A stretch of DNA of 53,738 bases from contig CAYUPY010000004.1 in assembly GCA_964446595.1 (NCBI GenBank), positions 1 through 53,738 of the forward strand, read 5' to 3'. Position 1 is the stretch's first letter. Each line of letters begins with the position of its first letter. Source of the stretch: CAYUPY01 sp964446595 (GTDB taxonomy: Bacteria; Patescibacteriota; Dojkabacteria; J137; JAEUSD01). Below are positions 8,074 through 16,637 of the stretch, piece after piece. Position numbers and translations under genes: made by a program. The notes beneath the pieces are model-generated. The model saw nothing but the letters and a program-made list of their open reading frames with translations, did no database searches and had not been told where the DNA came from.

Positions 8074-9408
8074 ATGTTCGGAAATAATAATACTACTCCA
8101 AATTCAGCTACTAATATGCAATTAAGTGGAATGGATCCCACCGGAGATCTTCAAAGGTTAAAAGACCTGGTGCATCAAACTCCAATGCCTGCCGGGTTAG
8201 TGGATAAGACTGACCGCATGCTTGTAAGGCTTGCCAGGATGATTCAGATGGGGAATTACTCTCAGGAGTTTGAATCGATGGAGCAGTATGTACGTACCAT
8301 TACGCAACTCCCCTGGGGTAAGTACACTGAGGATAACTTTGATCTTGAGCACGCAGAGGAAGAGCTGAACAGCAAGCACTATGGACTTAATCATGTTAAA
8401 GATTTGGTTTTAGAATACTTAGCAGTTATGAAGCTGCAGGAGGAAGGTTTACAATCCGTGTTAGCCGAAGCTGCAGCTAAAAGACCGGCGCAACCTGCTG
8501 TGAAACAGCAGGTTGCGCCATCCCAGCCTGTGAAACCAGGAGACCCGGTTGTTCCACAGAATCAGCAGCCAGTCGCAGCAGTGCAAAAATCTGTTTCACA
8601 GCCACAAAGGCAACCAGCACCTGCTACCCAACAAGGAATCCAAAAAAAAGAAATGTCGCGGCTCCAAGGGAGTTCTTCACACGCACCCGTATTGTGTTTT
8701 GTAGGAATTCAAGGTGTCGGCAAAACCTCTATAGCTAAATCGATTGCCAATGCACTTGGGAGAGAATTTCAACGCGTAGCCCTGGGTGCTATGGGGAGTG
8801 TAACTCAAATTAGGGGTGTAGCTCGCACACTTCCCAATGCTGAACCTGGTGCTATTGTAAAGTCGCTGATCAGTACTGGCAGTATGAATTCTGTAATTCT
8901 ACTAGATGAGATTGACAAGACAAGTAGTGAATCAGGATTGCGTTCTGATTTGATGGCAGCCTTGCTGGAGATTCTTGATCCAGAGCAGAATTCAACTTTT
9001 GTGGATCATTACATTGACTACCCAATAGATCTTTCCCGTTGTATGTTTATAACTACCGCTAATAATTTAGGAGGTATTTCAGCAGCGCTATTAGATAGGT
9101 TAGAAGTAATTCGATTTGGTTCGTATAAGGATGATGAGAAGATATTTATTGCCAAAGGGTACATGTTGCCAAAGGTACGGGAGGCAACAGGTTTAGGGCC
9201 AGAACAACTAGATTTCGCTGATGATGTATGGCCTTTGGTAGTGAGGCCTTTAGGGTTTGATGCTGGAGTGCGTCAGTTGGAAAGGACATTAACTATATTG
9301 GCTCGTAAAGTAGCCAGGCAGATAGTGGAAGGCAAAACAACAGGTGTTAAAATTACCACCGAAAACTTCCGCGATTATATTCCAGAGGATATTGGTGTTT
9401 ACAGCTAA
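8074..9408 (+). CDS. Lon-type AAA+ ATPase lacking the protease domain
   Basis: The 444-residue protein matches the central part of Lon. Residues about 85-123 correspond to the helix before the ATPase (LPWGKYTEDNFDLEHAEEELNS). The AAA+ module follows, with Walker A GIQGVGKT (211-218), Walker B VILLDEID (about 274-281), the DPEQN motif typical of Lon, sensor 1 TTANN and sensor 2 GVRQLER. The protein stops at residue 444, just where the Ser/Lys protease domain would begin, and no protease fragment follows. A Pro/Gln/Ala-rich linker of about 80 residues separates the two parts and contains a 15-bp hairpin. It may be an unfoldase or chaperone rather than a protease. The stop overlaps the MFS gene start (TAATG). 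Confidence 0.85.
   Translation: MFGNNNTTPNSATNMQLSGMDPTGDLQRLKDLVHQTPMPAGLVDKTDRMLVRLARMIQMGNYSQEFESMEQYVRTITQLPWGKYTEDNFDLEHAEEELNSKHYGLNHVKDLVLEYLAVMKLQEEGLQSVLAEAAAKRPAQPAVKQQVAPSQPVKPGDPVVPQNQQPVAAVQKSVSQPQRQPAPATQQGIQKKEMSRLQGSSSHAPVLCFVGIQGVGKTSIAKSIANALGREFQRVALGAMGSVTQIRGVARTLPNAEPGAIVKSLISTGSMNSVILLDEIDKTSSESGLRSDLMAALLEILDPEQNSTFVDHYIDYPIDLSRCMFITTANNLGGISAALLDRLEVIRFGSYKDDEKIFIAKGYMLPKVREATGLGPEQLDFADDVWPLVVRPLGFDAGVRQLERTLTILARKVARQIVEGKTTGVKITTENFRDYIPEDIGVYS
8487..8519. repeat. Intragenic inverted repeat in the Lon-like gene (15-bp arms, 3-nt loop)
   Basis: The arms 8487-8501 and 8505-8519 are perfectly complementary. They encode part of the Pro/Gln-rich linker (PAQPAVKQQVAP) in frame. 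Confidence 0.85.
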
Positions 9409-10613
9409 TGCGTACGAAATTACTGCTGACAAGATCTCAGATGAAGCATCGGCGCCTTGCCGGGTTTGGGCCAATATTGTTGGTATGGTCAATGGCAGAA
9501 GGGATGCTGATTTTTTATCTGCCATTATTTATAGAATCGCAGTTTAACAGCCTGGCTCTAGTGGGGATGTTCTTAGGTATCAATGCAGTAGCCTCACTAA
9601 TAGCGGATGTATTTTTTGGTTTTTTTGCAGAGGTAAATGATTTTCGTAAGTTTTTCTATTGGTCGTTGGTATTAGAGGTGGTTGTGGCGCTTGTTTTATT
9701 GTTCGGTAGTGGGTGGTTGCCGGTGTTACTATTGGTATTGTCCTGGGGTACTAGGTATGAGCTATTCCTGCGATTTGGAACTACGATCTTTTTGGCCAAG
9801 ACCTCACCTGTAAAAGAGTTGGGTGTCGCGAATGCCATTTATCTTGGCATTCGCGGCTTCGGATTTTTTTTAGGACCAATCATTGGTGACTATTTGTATA
9901 ACGCAAATCCTGACTATGTTGGTTATGCTTTCTTAGTAATGTTGGCAGTAAACGCCATTTGGAGCTTTCTGTTATTTACTTCCATGAAGCTACATCCACG
10001 TAAGATTCCGTATTCTTCACCTTTAGAGGAATGGAAAATTTTAAAACCCAATCTTGGGAAGTTGATTCCATTTGCTTCACTTAGTTTCGGGTTAGCTTCT
10101 GTTGAGTCTATATTTTATATTTTTGGAGCGCTAGAGTTTGCAAGACAAACAGATGTTCCTGGACTAGTTTTAAGTTTAGGTTTATTTATGTTAATTGTAA
10201 TGCCTTATCTGACGAGTTATCTGTTATTACACCAACACAAGTTCAAACGGATAATTAGGGTGTTTGTAATGGTCATTACAGCCGCAATTTTGACTTACAT
10301 TTTGGTGGAAACTACGATTGGTTTTCCTAGCACTTTTGCACTTATGCTTTTAGTCGCAATTATCTTTGGGGCTATTGGGGTGTTGTGGGAATTAAACGAT
10401 GAAATGTTCTTGCGATTTCTGGCTCGCTTAAAAAAATCTGATGAAGACGAGATAGTCTCCACAAATGGTGTGCTAATTAACTTAGGGTATATTGTAGTGG
10501 GTTTAATTGGCGGGGTGGTTTACGAAGGTTTTGGCTTTGCAGCCGTTCTGGGGATGACGTTAGTGTTTTTCTTGACTGGAGCCCTCGTCTTTTTGACGAG
10601 GGCTAAAAGTTAG
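9408..10613 (+). CDS. Major facilitator superfamily transporter
   Basis: The 401-residue protein has about twelve hydrophobic helices, with an MFS-like charged loop after helix 2-3 (ADVFFGFFAEVNDFRKFFYW) and a repeat of the topology in the second half. The substrate is unknown. Its ATG overlaps the stop of the Lon-like gene, so the two are coupled. The gene carries two GC-rich inverted repeats, at 9827-9855 and at its last codons (10580-10604). It converges with the minus-strand gene ending at 10627. Confidence 0.75.
   Translation: MRTKLLLTRSQMKHRRLAGFGPILLVWSMAEGMLIFYLPLFIESQFNSLALVGMFLGINAVASLIADVFFGFFAEVNDFRKFFYWSLVLEVVVALVLLFGSGWLPVLLLVLSWGTRYELFLRFGTTIFLAKTSPVKELGVANAIYLGIRGFGFFLGPIIGDYLYNANPDYVGYAFLVMLAVNAIWSFLLFTSMKLHPRKIPYSSPLEEWKILKPNLGKLIPFASLSFGLASVESIFYIFGALEFARQTDVPGLVLSLGLFMLIVMPYLTSYLLLHQHKFKRIIRVFVMVITAAILTYILVETTIGFPSTFALMLLVAIIFGAIGVLWELNDEMFLRFLARLKKSDEDEIVSTNGVLINLGYIVVGLIGGVVYEGFGFAAVLGMTLVFFLTGALVFLTRAKS
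9827..9855. repeat. Intragenic inverted repeat in the MFS gene (11-bp arms, 7-nt loop)
   Basis: CGCGAATGCCA (9827-9837) pairs with TGGCATTCGCG (9845-9855). It encodes a hinge between membrane helices. Confidence 0.8.
10580..10604. repeat. Inverted repeat over the last codons of the MFS gene (10-bp arms, 5-nt loop)
   Basis: AGCCCTCGTC (10580-10589) and GACGAGGGCT (10595-10604) flank a T5 loop. There is no T-run after the stem in either direction, so it is not a canonical terminator, though its position at the convergent gene end leaves a termination or 3'-protection role open. Confidence 0.75.
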
Positions 10614-10626
10614 TCAAGTAAGCTGA

Positions 10627-11214
10627 TTAAGCGGATAGGTTGCTCAGGTATTCCTGATAATCTTTATCTTTCTCCATCACTTCTTCTACGGAGTTACGCA
10701 CAATCTGTGCTTTGTGCATTCGTCTTTCAGTTGAGGCCCATTCTAGATAACGGTCTATTTCTGGAGAGATGATCAAAATAAACTTTGTATCAATCATATC
10801 TTTAGCCTTAGTTAGGCCCTCTTCTAGCAAGCTATCAACGTTTTTATCATTGTAACCTTCGTACAAGAAGTACTTAGATTTATTACCCAGTAGTGGTGGG
10901 GTAGAGATAGTGCCTTTCTTCTTGTCAAACAAGGCAATTACGAACTTACGTTCGCTCAGGCCTCGCGCTATTTCATAACCCTGACGTCGTCCTGGATTTG
11001 TTGCTTCCACAATTACGATGTCAGCTGCTCTCAGTTTCTTCTCAGATTCTTTGAATTTCTCCATGTGGTAGTCCACGTCCTCTGGCTGAGGGTAGGGTTC
11101 GTCTTTATAAGGATCATAAATTGTATGACCAGCCTTTACTAGCTTGTCAATTGCTGCAGTGAAGGTCTTAAAGTCCTCTCTGTCTCTATGTGGGACGGAT
11201 ACGTACATCTTCAT
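10627..11214 (-). CDS. Nucleoside 2-deoxyribosyltransferase-like domain fused to a ribbon-helix-helix-like domain
   Basis: The first about 135 residues of this 195-residue protein resemble the nucleoside deoxyribosyltransferase fold: an N-terminal strand MKMYVSVP, then RAADIVIVEATNPGRRQGYE with the glycine/Glu pattern (E81) typical of the family. Residues 143-185 (TKFILIISPEIDRYLEWAST..., then ERRMHKAQIVRNSVEEVME) look like an Arc/MetJ ribbon-helix-helix: one strand and two helices. The pairing suggests a sugar- or nucleotide-binding DNA regulator. It is alone on the minus strand, convergent with the MFS gene. The upstream region holds a TGATATA/TATATCA inverted repeat and shares TATATTGTGA with the Lon-like promoter. 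The domain calls are by eye. Confidence 0.5.
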   Translation of the reverse strand: MKMYVSVPHRDREDFKTFTAAIDKLVKAGHTIYDPYKDEPYPQPEDVDYHMEKFKESEKKLRAADIVIVEATNPGRRQGYEIARGLSERKFVIALFDKKKGTISTPPLLGNKSKYFLYEGYNDKNVDSLLEEGLTKAKDMIDTKFILIISPEIDRYLEWASTERRMHKAQIVRNSVEEVMEKDKDYQEYLSNLSA

Positions 11215-11234
11215 ATAATTAAACTTTTAAAAAT

Positions 11235-11268
11235 TGATATATATTGCGTTATATTGTGAACTATATCA
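11235..11268. promoter_or_regulatory. Inverted repeat upstream of the NDT-like/RHH gene
   Basis: TGATATA (11235-11241) and TATATCA (11262-11268) form an inverted repeat with a 20-nt gap. TATATTGTGA (11250-11259) inside it is identical to 8006-8015 upstream of the Lon-like gene. It is a candidate operator for the RHH-containing product. Confidence 0.35.
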
Positions 11269-11291
11269 CGGACATTTAATAAGCCCAAATT

Positions 11292-12692
11292 CTAGGCTTG
11301 CTGAACTAACCTGGCTGCAGTAACAACGGCTCCTTGTCCTGTAATGGTGTTAGAGGTTTTAAATCTTGCTTTCCAGTGATCAGTCACAAAGTTTCCAATT
11401 ATACTAGTAATTTCAGCGGTTTGCAGGTCCTTATTACGGTTTTTTTGAGCCATAATCATAATTCGGGCTGCTGCGTTTTCACTAGTACCGACTGAGCATG
11501 TTGTCGGATCATCATAATTGCCTTGCAGAAACTTGATTTTAAATTTAGTAGGATCCATTTCTTGAATGATCCATTCATTTATATTACGAGAATAAGCTTC
11601 TTCTTTATTAATAATACGTTTTGTTAATTTGGTAGCTCGGTCTAATCTATATACACTACCTGCACCAAAAGATTTAATTAAGTCTGATCCTCCGTACTTA
11701 AACACAAACTTTCTATTTCGAGCACTTAGACCTGCCAACATATCATCCATACTATCGAACTCATAATTAAAAACACTATTAAAAGAGAGCATATGGGAGT
11801 CGTAGAAGCTAGTTGGGAGGAATAGTGATCTGCTTTCATCTGAAAAGTAAGGTTCGGCACGTTCATCAAATGCTAATGCCATCCCTAATTTAGAATCATT
11901 TATTAGATTTAAGCTTGGTTCAAAACTGACAGCCCCATCGAGATAGAGGTGAACTATGTTTTCACCGAAATTTGATTTTAGCAATGTTTCTAGAGTCAGC
12001 TCGCGGCGGAAAACTACTTTAACAGTTTTGCCACTACGGTGATGTATTAGTTTTCCGCCGCGAATCACAAACTCGCTAGAATTAAAGGTATCAGGGGTAG
12101 AAGTGTATACGTTAGTTAATTCATCAACTAGTTTGTCGGACTCTTTAAGATACTTTTTGGTGGTGATGAAAATAGCGCATTCATCATCATTGGTAACGTA
12201 GGAATCAATAGTTTTTTGTATTGATTCTGCGAAGTTCTTATTTATAGGTATTTCGTTGTCAGCAAAAGGTACGATTTGATCAAAAAGTTTAGTAATAAAG
12301 TGCATATGGCCAGCAATTCCCCATCGCAACTGTGCCTCATGGCAGCCAAAAGGAAGGCTGGAAAGGTCCACTCGTATAATCTCACTATGTTGGGTGATGT
12401 TTTTGTTTATTAGTTGCTGATACTCGTAAGTCTTACCAGCTAAGCTTTCTTGGTATAAATTTTTAAACCAAGCCAGTTCAGGATTCTTGTCGGCTTCTAT
12501 CAGAAATAGTCTCTGTTCTTCAAGCCATTGCCAGACATGGGTGGTTTTGCGTTTTATTTCTTCAAGTTGAGGTGGGGTAATATGCAAAGGTTCTGCTGTT
12601 ACCAGTTTGTCATATGTCTCTCCACCGTTGTACAGCAAATTATGCTGATTGTATGCTCTATATAACTCGAGTGCAGTGCTTACAAAGTTCAT
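11292..12692 (-). CDS. Conserved-looking protein of unknown function, weak ATP-grasp-like features
   Basis: The 466-residue soluble protein starts at the ATG 12692-12690, preferred over the TTG two codons upstream because GGAG lies 8 nt before it. I do not recognise it firmly. The order of motifs recalls circularly permuted ATP-grasp enzymes: VVFRREL, then a Ser/Asn/Lys patch (NLINDSKLGMALAFDE), then FVFKYGGSDLIKSFGAGSVYR, then EWIIQEMDP. If that is right it would be a ligase of unknown substrate. A 15-bp inverted repeat (12001-12063) lies in frame in the middle of the gene. It is separated from the NDT-like gene downstream by 77 nt. Confidence 0.45.
   Translation of the reverse strand: MNFVSTALELYRAYNQHNLLYNGGETYDKLVTAEPLHITPPQLEEIKRKTTHVWQWLEEQRLFLIEADKNPELAWFKNLYQESLAGKTYEYQQLINKNITQHSEIIRVDLSSLPFGCHEAQLRWGIAGHMHFITKLFDQIVPFADNEIPINKNFAESIQKTIDSYVTNDDECAIFITTKKYLKESDKLVDELTNVYTSTPDTFNSSEFVIRGGKLIHHRSGKTVKVVFRRELTLETLLKSNFGENIVHLYLDGAVSFEPSLNLINDSKLGMALAFDERAEPYFSDESRSLFLPTSFYDSHMLSFNSVFNYEFDSMDDMLAGLSARNRKFVFKYGGSDLIKSFGAGSVYRLDRATKLTKRIINKEEAYSRNINEWIIQEMDPTKFKIKFLQGNYDDPTTCSVGTSENAAARIMIMAQKNRNKDLQTAEITSIIGNFVTDHWKARFKTSNTITGQGAVVTAARLVQQA
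12001..12063. repeat. Intragenic inverted repeat (15-bp arms, 33-nt loop)
   Basis: TCGCGGCGGAAAACT (12001-12015) is perfectly complementary to 12049-12063. It is in frame inside the 466-residue gene on the minus strand. Confidence 0.85.
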
Positions 12693-12699
12693 TATCAAA

Positions 12700-12715
12700 T
12701 CTCCTCTGCATTATA
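12700..12715 (-). promoter_or_regulatory. -10 box and Shine-Dalgarno of the 466-residue gene
   Basis: On the minus strand TATAAT (12715-12710) is followed by GAGGAG and then the ATG at 12692. This is one of the few genes here with a clear SD, and the SD decides the start. Confidence 0.5.
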
Positions 12716-12859
12716 TACCTAATATTGCGACCGGTCAAACAGCTGGTAGCACGAGGACTAATGCTCAAAATTATAACACGTAGGCTGAATTTCGCGAGCA
12801 AATACTATACTAAAGCGCTTTGAAGAGCTAATACTTAACCATCCCCATCACATTTCCTG

Positions 12860-12871
12860 TATACTATTCCC
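12860..12871 (+). promoter_or_regulatory. -10 box of the ftsA-like gene, leaderless geometry
   Basis: TATACT (12860-12865) ends 6 nt before the ATG at 12872, with no SD sequence. Confidence 0.45.
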
Positions 12872-14107
12872 ATGTTCGGATTTAACCGTCGCGGGCGTAA
12901 AGCTGCCAGCAATAATATTGAAATCGAAGAGGGGAAGACTTACTTAGCACTAGATATTGGTACTGAGTTTATTAAGACTGCGCTCTTCCGCATTGCAGAC
13001 AATGGTATTGAGATAATTGGGTATGATCGCGCGCCACAAAAGCAAAATGCAATGAGGGGCGCGCTAATTATCAACCTTGAAGAAGTGATCGATGTAGTTG
13101 ACGTTAGTGTTGGGCATGCTTTGCACATGGCAGAAGAGATACTAGGTGAGCGGGTACCTGTTCCAGAAGATGTAGTATTGGGCATTGCGGGAGAGCTAGT
13201 AAAAGGAGTCCCGATAGTTGTAAACGTAGAACGTGAGCAGCCTGATGTCAAAATCAACCAGGAAGAAATAGATGATATTGTTGATCAGATCAAGGAACAG
13301 ACTTTCACAAATGCTCGAGAGGAGATTGCCTTAGACACTGGTATTAAAACCTCGCAAATTCAAGAGATTAGTACTAGTGTAAATAGTGTGTACATTGACG
13401 GCATCAAAGTTGATTCCCCACTGGGTTTTAAAGGACAGGATTTAGTTTACCGGGTATTCTCTACATTTGCTCCTAAAATTCATTTAGATTCGATTAAGGA
13501 AGTAGCAGATGCTCTAAACCTAAATATCTTAAGAGTTGTAGTTGAGCCATACTCCCTATCTTTGGCGGTAGAAGGAGCTAGGGACGAGAAGTTTAGTGGA
13601 ATATTCATTGACGTAGGAGGAGGTACCACTGATATTGCCGTGGTAGAGCAAGGCGCTATAGTGGGAACCAAAATGTTTGCCTTTGGCGGGAGAGTTTTTA
13701 CTAAGCGTCTTGAGGAAGATCTAGGTTTGGACTATATCGAGGCGGAGAAGATGAAACGAACCTATAGTAACGGAGGGCTTTCTGAATATGACGCGAAGCG
13801 GGTGAGGCAGGCTTTAGAGAAGGACATGCCAATTTGGTTAGATGGTGTTGAGATTTCTTTAAGTGAGTTTGATGACATTAGTACATTCCCCGGGCAGATT
13901 TACCTTTGCGGGGGAGGTGGATTGTTGCCAGAAATGCAACAAAAACTAATGGCACATCCCTGGCTTCAAGTCCTACCTTTTGGTAAATTTCCGAAAGTAA
14001 ATTATCTCTATCCAAACCAGGTGCAAAATGTAGAAGATATCACCAGAAAGGCTACAACCTTAATGGATGTGCCTCCATTAGCACTGGCAAGGATGGTATT
14101 AGAATAG
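12872..14107 (+). CDS. FtsA-like actin-fold ATPase
   Basis: The 411-residue protein has the actin/HSP70-type phosphate-1 loop TYLALDIGTEFIKTALF (about 23-40), an inserted SHS2-like subdomain starting DVVLGIAGELVKG (about 103), the phosphate-2 motif FIDVGGGTTDIAVVEQG (about 245-261) and the AEKMKR helix, the pattern of FtsA and its relative PilM. FtsA tethers FtsZ to the membrane; PilM is the cytoplasmic actin-like part of type IV pilus assembly. The next gene encodes a protein with one membrane span, which would suit either a division or a PilM-PilN-like pair. No C-terminal amphipathic helix is obvious; the end reads MDVPPLALARMVLE. Confidence 0.7.
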   Translation: MFGFNRRGRKAASNNIEIEEGKTYLALDIGTEFIKTALFRIADNGIEIIGYDRAPQKQNAMRGALIINLEEVIDVVDVSVGHALHMAEEILGERVPVPEDVVLGIAGELVKGVPIVVNVEREQPDVKINQEEIDDIVDQIKEQTFTNAREEIALDTGIKTSQIQEISTSVNSVYIDGIKVDSPLGFKGQDLVYRVFSTFAPKIHLDSIKEVADALNLNILRVVVEPYSLSLAVEGARDEKFSGIFIDVGGGTTDIAVVEQGAIVGTKMFAFGGRVFTKRLEEDLGLDYIEAEKMKRTYSNGGLSEYDAKRVRQALEKDMPIWLDGVEISLSEFDDISTFPGQIYLCGGGGLLPEMQQKLMAHPWLQVLPFGKFPKVNYLYPNQVQNVEDITRKATTLMDVPPLALARMVLE

Positions 14108-14126
14108 AAACCTAACTAAATAATTT

Positions 14127-16178
14127 ATGGCAATTGTAACCGCAGAAAAAATTTTTGTTGATGTAAACGACGAAATTAATTTTGTCGTAGAAAAGTTATT
14201 GTCCTCAGAAAACGATAAAGTAATCCTAGTTTGTCCCCATAATGCACTAATAGTCAGCAGTCAAGTAAGCATCAAGATCTTGGTTAAGCAAATGCTTAAA
14301 TCAAAGAAGTTGGCTATTCTAGTAACTGAGGACGCGTATGGTCAACGAGTGGCCGAAGCTGCAGGATTAGTCACGGCTGACAAAGTTAGCCAAATAACAG
14401 CGCAGATGTGGGAGATTGCAGCGGCGCGGAAGGAATCATTGCTTGAGTCACGAGAAGCAGTGAAACAAGAATTGCTGACGCAAAGAGGCCTAATTGAGAA
14501 ACAGACAGAATCGGCTGACGTAGTGTCCGAATTAGTGCTAGAATCTGATACCGCCGAACTTGAAGAAGTAGAAAGCCCAACTCAGTTGGAAGATAATGAT
14601 CAAGAGTTAAAAGGGGCGATTCAGCGTAAGCGGCCTGAGCCCAAGCTAGTAGAGCTAGGGAGTTTAAAGATTATGGCAGGCGGAGACATCTCTACGGTAG
14701 CTGGGACAACAGCAAATATGGCAAAAAATACAGACACCAACCCGAATGAGGCGGACGCCGCAGCAAGACGCGAAATTCAGTTGGCAGACAACAAACTAAA
14801 AGGCGGCTTTACAGGCCGAGATTGGACCAAATACACTGCTGGTTCACAAAAAAAAAGTATCTTAAGCAAGATACCCTTTCTAAATCGTGATAAGGCTTTT
14901 AGAGGCGATATTGATCCTGTGAAGGAAAAACAGAGGAAACGCATTATTCTGGCCACTGTAGTAGGGATTGTAGGTCTTTTATTATTGGTGATGTACTTAA
15001 TCATCTTTTCTTGGGCTAGTGTAGATGTACGTTTGGTTTTAGTTAAAACTGAAGTGCCAATTGAACAGACAATTAACGTTGATACAAATGTGGAAGAAAT
15101 TGATGAAGATAGTGTGACAGTACCTGGAATAGTTTTTCCAGAAAGGTCTGTTACAAATGAGGATGGTGAAACAGAGGCTGCCTATGGAGTAGAACTATCT
15201 GGCTCGCGTACCGCTCAGGCAACTGGAGATGGAGAAAGAGGAGAAAAGGCAGCTGGATTAATTGAGATCTGGAATAAAACGGAAGCTACTATTACTTTGC
15301 CTAAGGGCACTAAGGTGACCGCTGTGAGCAGTGACCTAGTCTATGTATTAGATGAAAGAGTGGAATTACCTGCTGCAGAATCTAACGGTACAGAAGATGA
15401 TCCAGTTGCTGACTATGGAGGCATAGATCTAGAATGGAGGGTGGTAGCTTCTGAATTAGGAGAGGAATATAACATTGAATCAGGCAGCAATGCCGATATG
15501 AGTATCGAGGGTTATAATACTGATCAGCTAATAGGTAAGGCTTTTGAAGAGATATCCGGTGGTACTAAGGAAGAGTTTGTTGCCGTATCTGAAGAAGATT
15601 TTACAAACTTAAGAACAGAAATTCGTAATCAGCTGATTGAGCAAGGGGTGGAAAGACTCAAGAATAATGTTCCAGATGGCTATAGGTTTATTGAAGGTAC
15701 GGAACGCTTCTTCGGCAATGGCGGTACATCCTCACCAGAGGTGGGCGAGGAAGCAGAGGAATTTACAGTTAATCTTGAAGGATTTTTGACCGGCATTGCC
15801 GTAAGTGAAGATGATTTGGGTAGTGCTATACAGTTGTTAATCCTGTCTAATAAAGAAGCAGAAGGAGAAGGTGCTGCTGAAGAAGGTGAGTTTGAGGTTA
15901 CAGGATTAGATAATGCTACTTTCCGTGATGTTAAAAGAAGTGATGATGGTAGAAAGGCTAGTTTTGTGGTCACATCCAGCGGCAATTTGCAGACTGTTTT
16001 AACCGATGAGCAGGTTAAACAAGGCCTTTACAATAAATCAGAAGAACAAGCCCTAGAATTCTTAGCTGAGTTACCATCAGTAGAGAGCTATAGCCTTACG
16101 TATAGTCCAAACTTCGTGCCAACGTTCTTGCGCCGTATGCCTGGCGATCCCAATCGCATCAGCGTAATTATTGAGTAA
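14127..16178 (+). CDS. Single-span membrane protein with a baseplate-J-like extracytoplasmic region
   Basis: In the 683-residue protein, residues 1-270 are cytoplasmic, acidic and partly low-complexity; a membrane helix follows at about 272-292 (IILATVVGIVGLLLLVMYLII), then a large outer domain. In that domain the order 'G-x-I-x-I-x-N-K-T...LPKGTKVTA...VYVLDERVELPA...EYNIESGSN' recalls the beta-rich baseplate J/gp47-type repeat seen in many CPR envelope proteins. The function is unknown. It follows the FtsA-like gene by 19 nt, so the two are likely partners that link a cytoplasmic actin-like filament or scaffold to the envelope. The frame runs to the groES promoter. Confidence 0.55.
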   Translation: MAIVTAEKIFVDVNDEINFVVEKLLSSENDKVILVCPHNALIVSSQVSIKILVKQMLKSKKLAILVTEDAYGQRVAEAAGLVTADKVSQITAQMWEIAAARKESLLESREAVKQELLTQRGLIEKQTESADVVSELVLESDTAELEEVESPTQLEDNDQELKGAIQRKRPEPKLVELGSLKIMAGGDISTVAGTTANMAKNTDTNPNEADAAARREIQLADNKLKGGFTGRDWTKYTAGSQKKSILSKIPFLNRDKAFRGDIDPVKEKQRKRIILATVVGIVGLLLLVMYLIIFSWASVDVRLVLVKTEVPIEQTINVDTNVEEIDEDSVTVPGIVFPERSVTNEDGETEAAYGVELSGSRTAQATGDGERGEKAAGLIEIWNKTEATITLPKGTKVTAVSSDLVYVLDERVELPAAESNGTEDDPVADYGGIDLEWRVVASELGEEYNIESGSNADMSIEGYNTDQLIGKAFEEISGGTKEEFVAVSEEDFTNLRTEIRNQLIEQGVERLKNNVPDGYRFIEGTERFFGNGGTSSPEVGEEAEEFTVNLEGFLTGIAVSEDDLGSAIQLLILSNKEAEGEGAAEEGEFEVTGLDNATFRDVKRSDDGRKASFVVTSSGNLQTVLTDEQVKQGLYNKSEEQALEFLAELPSVESYSLTYSPNFVPTFLRRMPGDPNRISVIIE

Positions 16179-16185
16179 GATAGTA

Positions 16186-16249
16186 TTGACAGTTTTTTAG
16201 CTTCACTGGTACCATTTCAACGCTAGCACTTAGCGACTGCCTTTGCTAA
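16186..16249 (+). promoter_or_regulatory. groES-groEL promoter with a CIRCE-like element
   Basis: TTGACA (16186-16191), an 18-nt spacer and the extended -10 TGG-TACCAT (16207-16215) form a good promoter. At the expected start lies CTAGCACTT-N9-CTTTGCTAA (16223-16249), which matches the HrcA-binding CIRCE consensus TTAGCACTC-N9-GAGTGCTAA at 14 of 18 positions with exact 9-nt spacing. The chaperonin genes are therefore probably repressed by HrcA, with a weakened right half-site. Confidence 0.55.
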
Positions 16250-16282
16250 ATTTTGAGTTTATTTATTAATCCTTAAACGATT

Positions 16283-16591
16283 ATGGCAAAAAGTAAAGAT
16301 TTGCCCCTTAAGCCTATCGGCGGCGGTATTCTAGTAAAACCTGAAGCGCAAGAAGAAACCACTGCCTCAGGGTTAGTAATCTCTTCTTCAGCAAAAGAAG
16401 AAAAACCACAGAAAGGTACAGTCCTTGCTTTAGGTACTGGAAAGTTAGATAAGGACGGGAAATCACTTCCTTGGAATGTAAAGGAAGGCGATGTTGTGTT
16501 CTTTAAGAAGTACTCACCCGATGAGATAGAAGTCGATGGTGAGAGCTATCTTATTATGGACGAGGCTGATGTTTTAGCAGTCTTTAATTAA
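16283..16591 (+). CDS. groES: Co-chaperonin GroES
   Basis: The 102-residue product contains LKPIGGGILVKPEAQEE..., the mobile loop ETTASGLVISSS and the C-terminal strand ESYLIMDEADVLAVFN, all typical of GroES. It caps the GroEL ring as a heptamer. It is followed by groEL after 46 nt and preceded by the CIRCE-like promoter. The length is standard. Confidence 0.97.
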   Translation: MAKSKDLPLKPIGGGILVKPEAQEETTASGLVISSSAKEEKPQKGTVLALGTGKLDKDGKSLPWNVKEGDVVFFKKYSPDEIEVDGESYLIMDEADVLAVFN

Positions 16592-16637
16592 ACAGAAATT
16601 AAATTTACTTTATTAAATCTTATATTAAAATCTAAAA

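Noticed and set aside
10580..10613. Rho-independent terminator at the MFS gene end
   Set aside because: The stem is good but lacks a T-run on either side; kept only as an inverted repeat.
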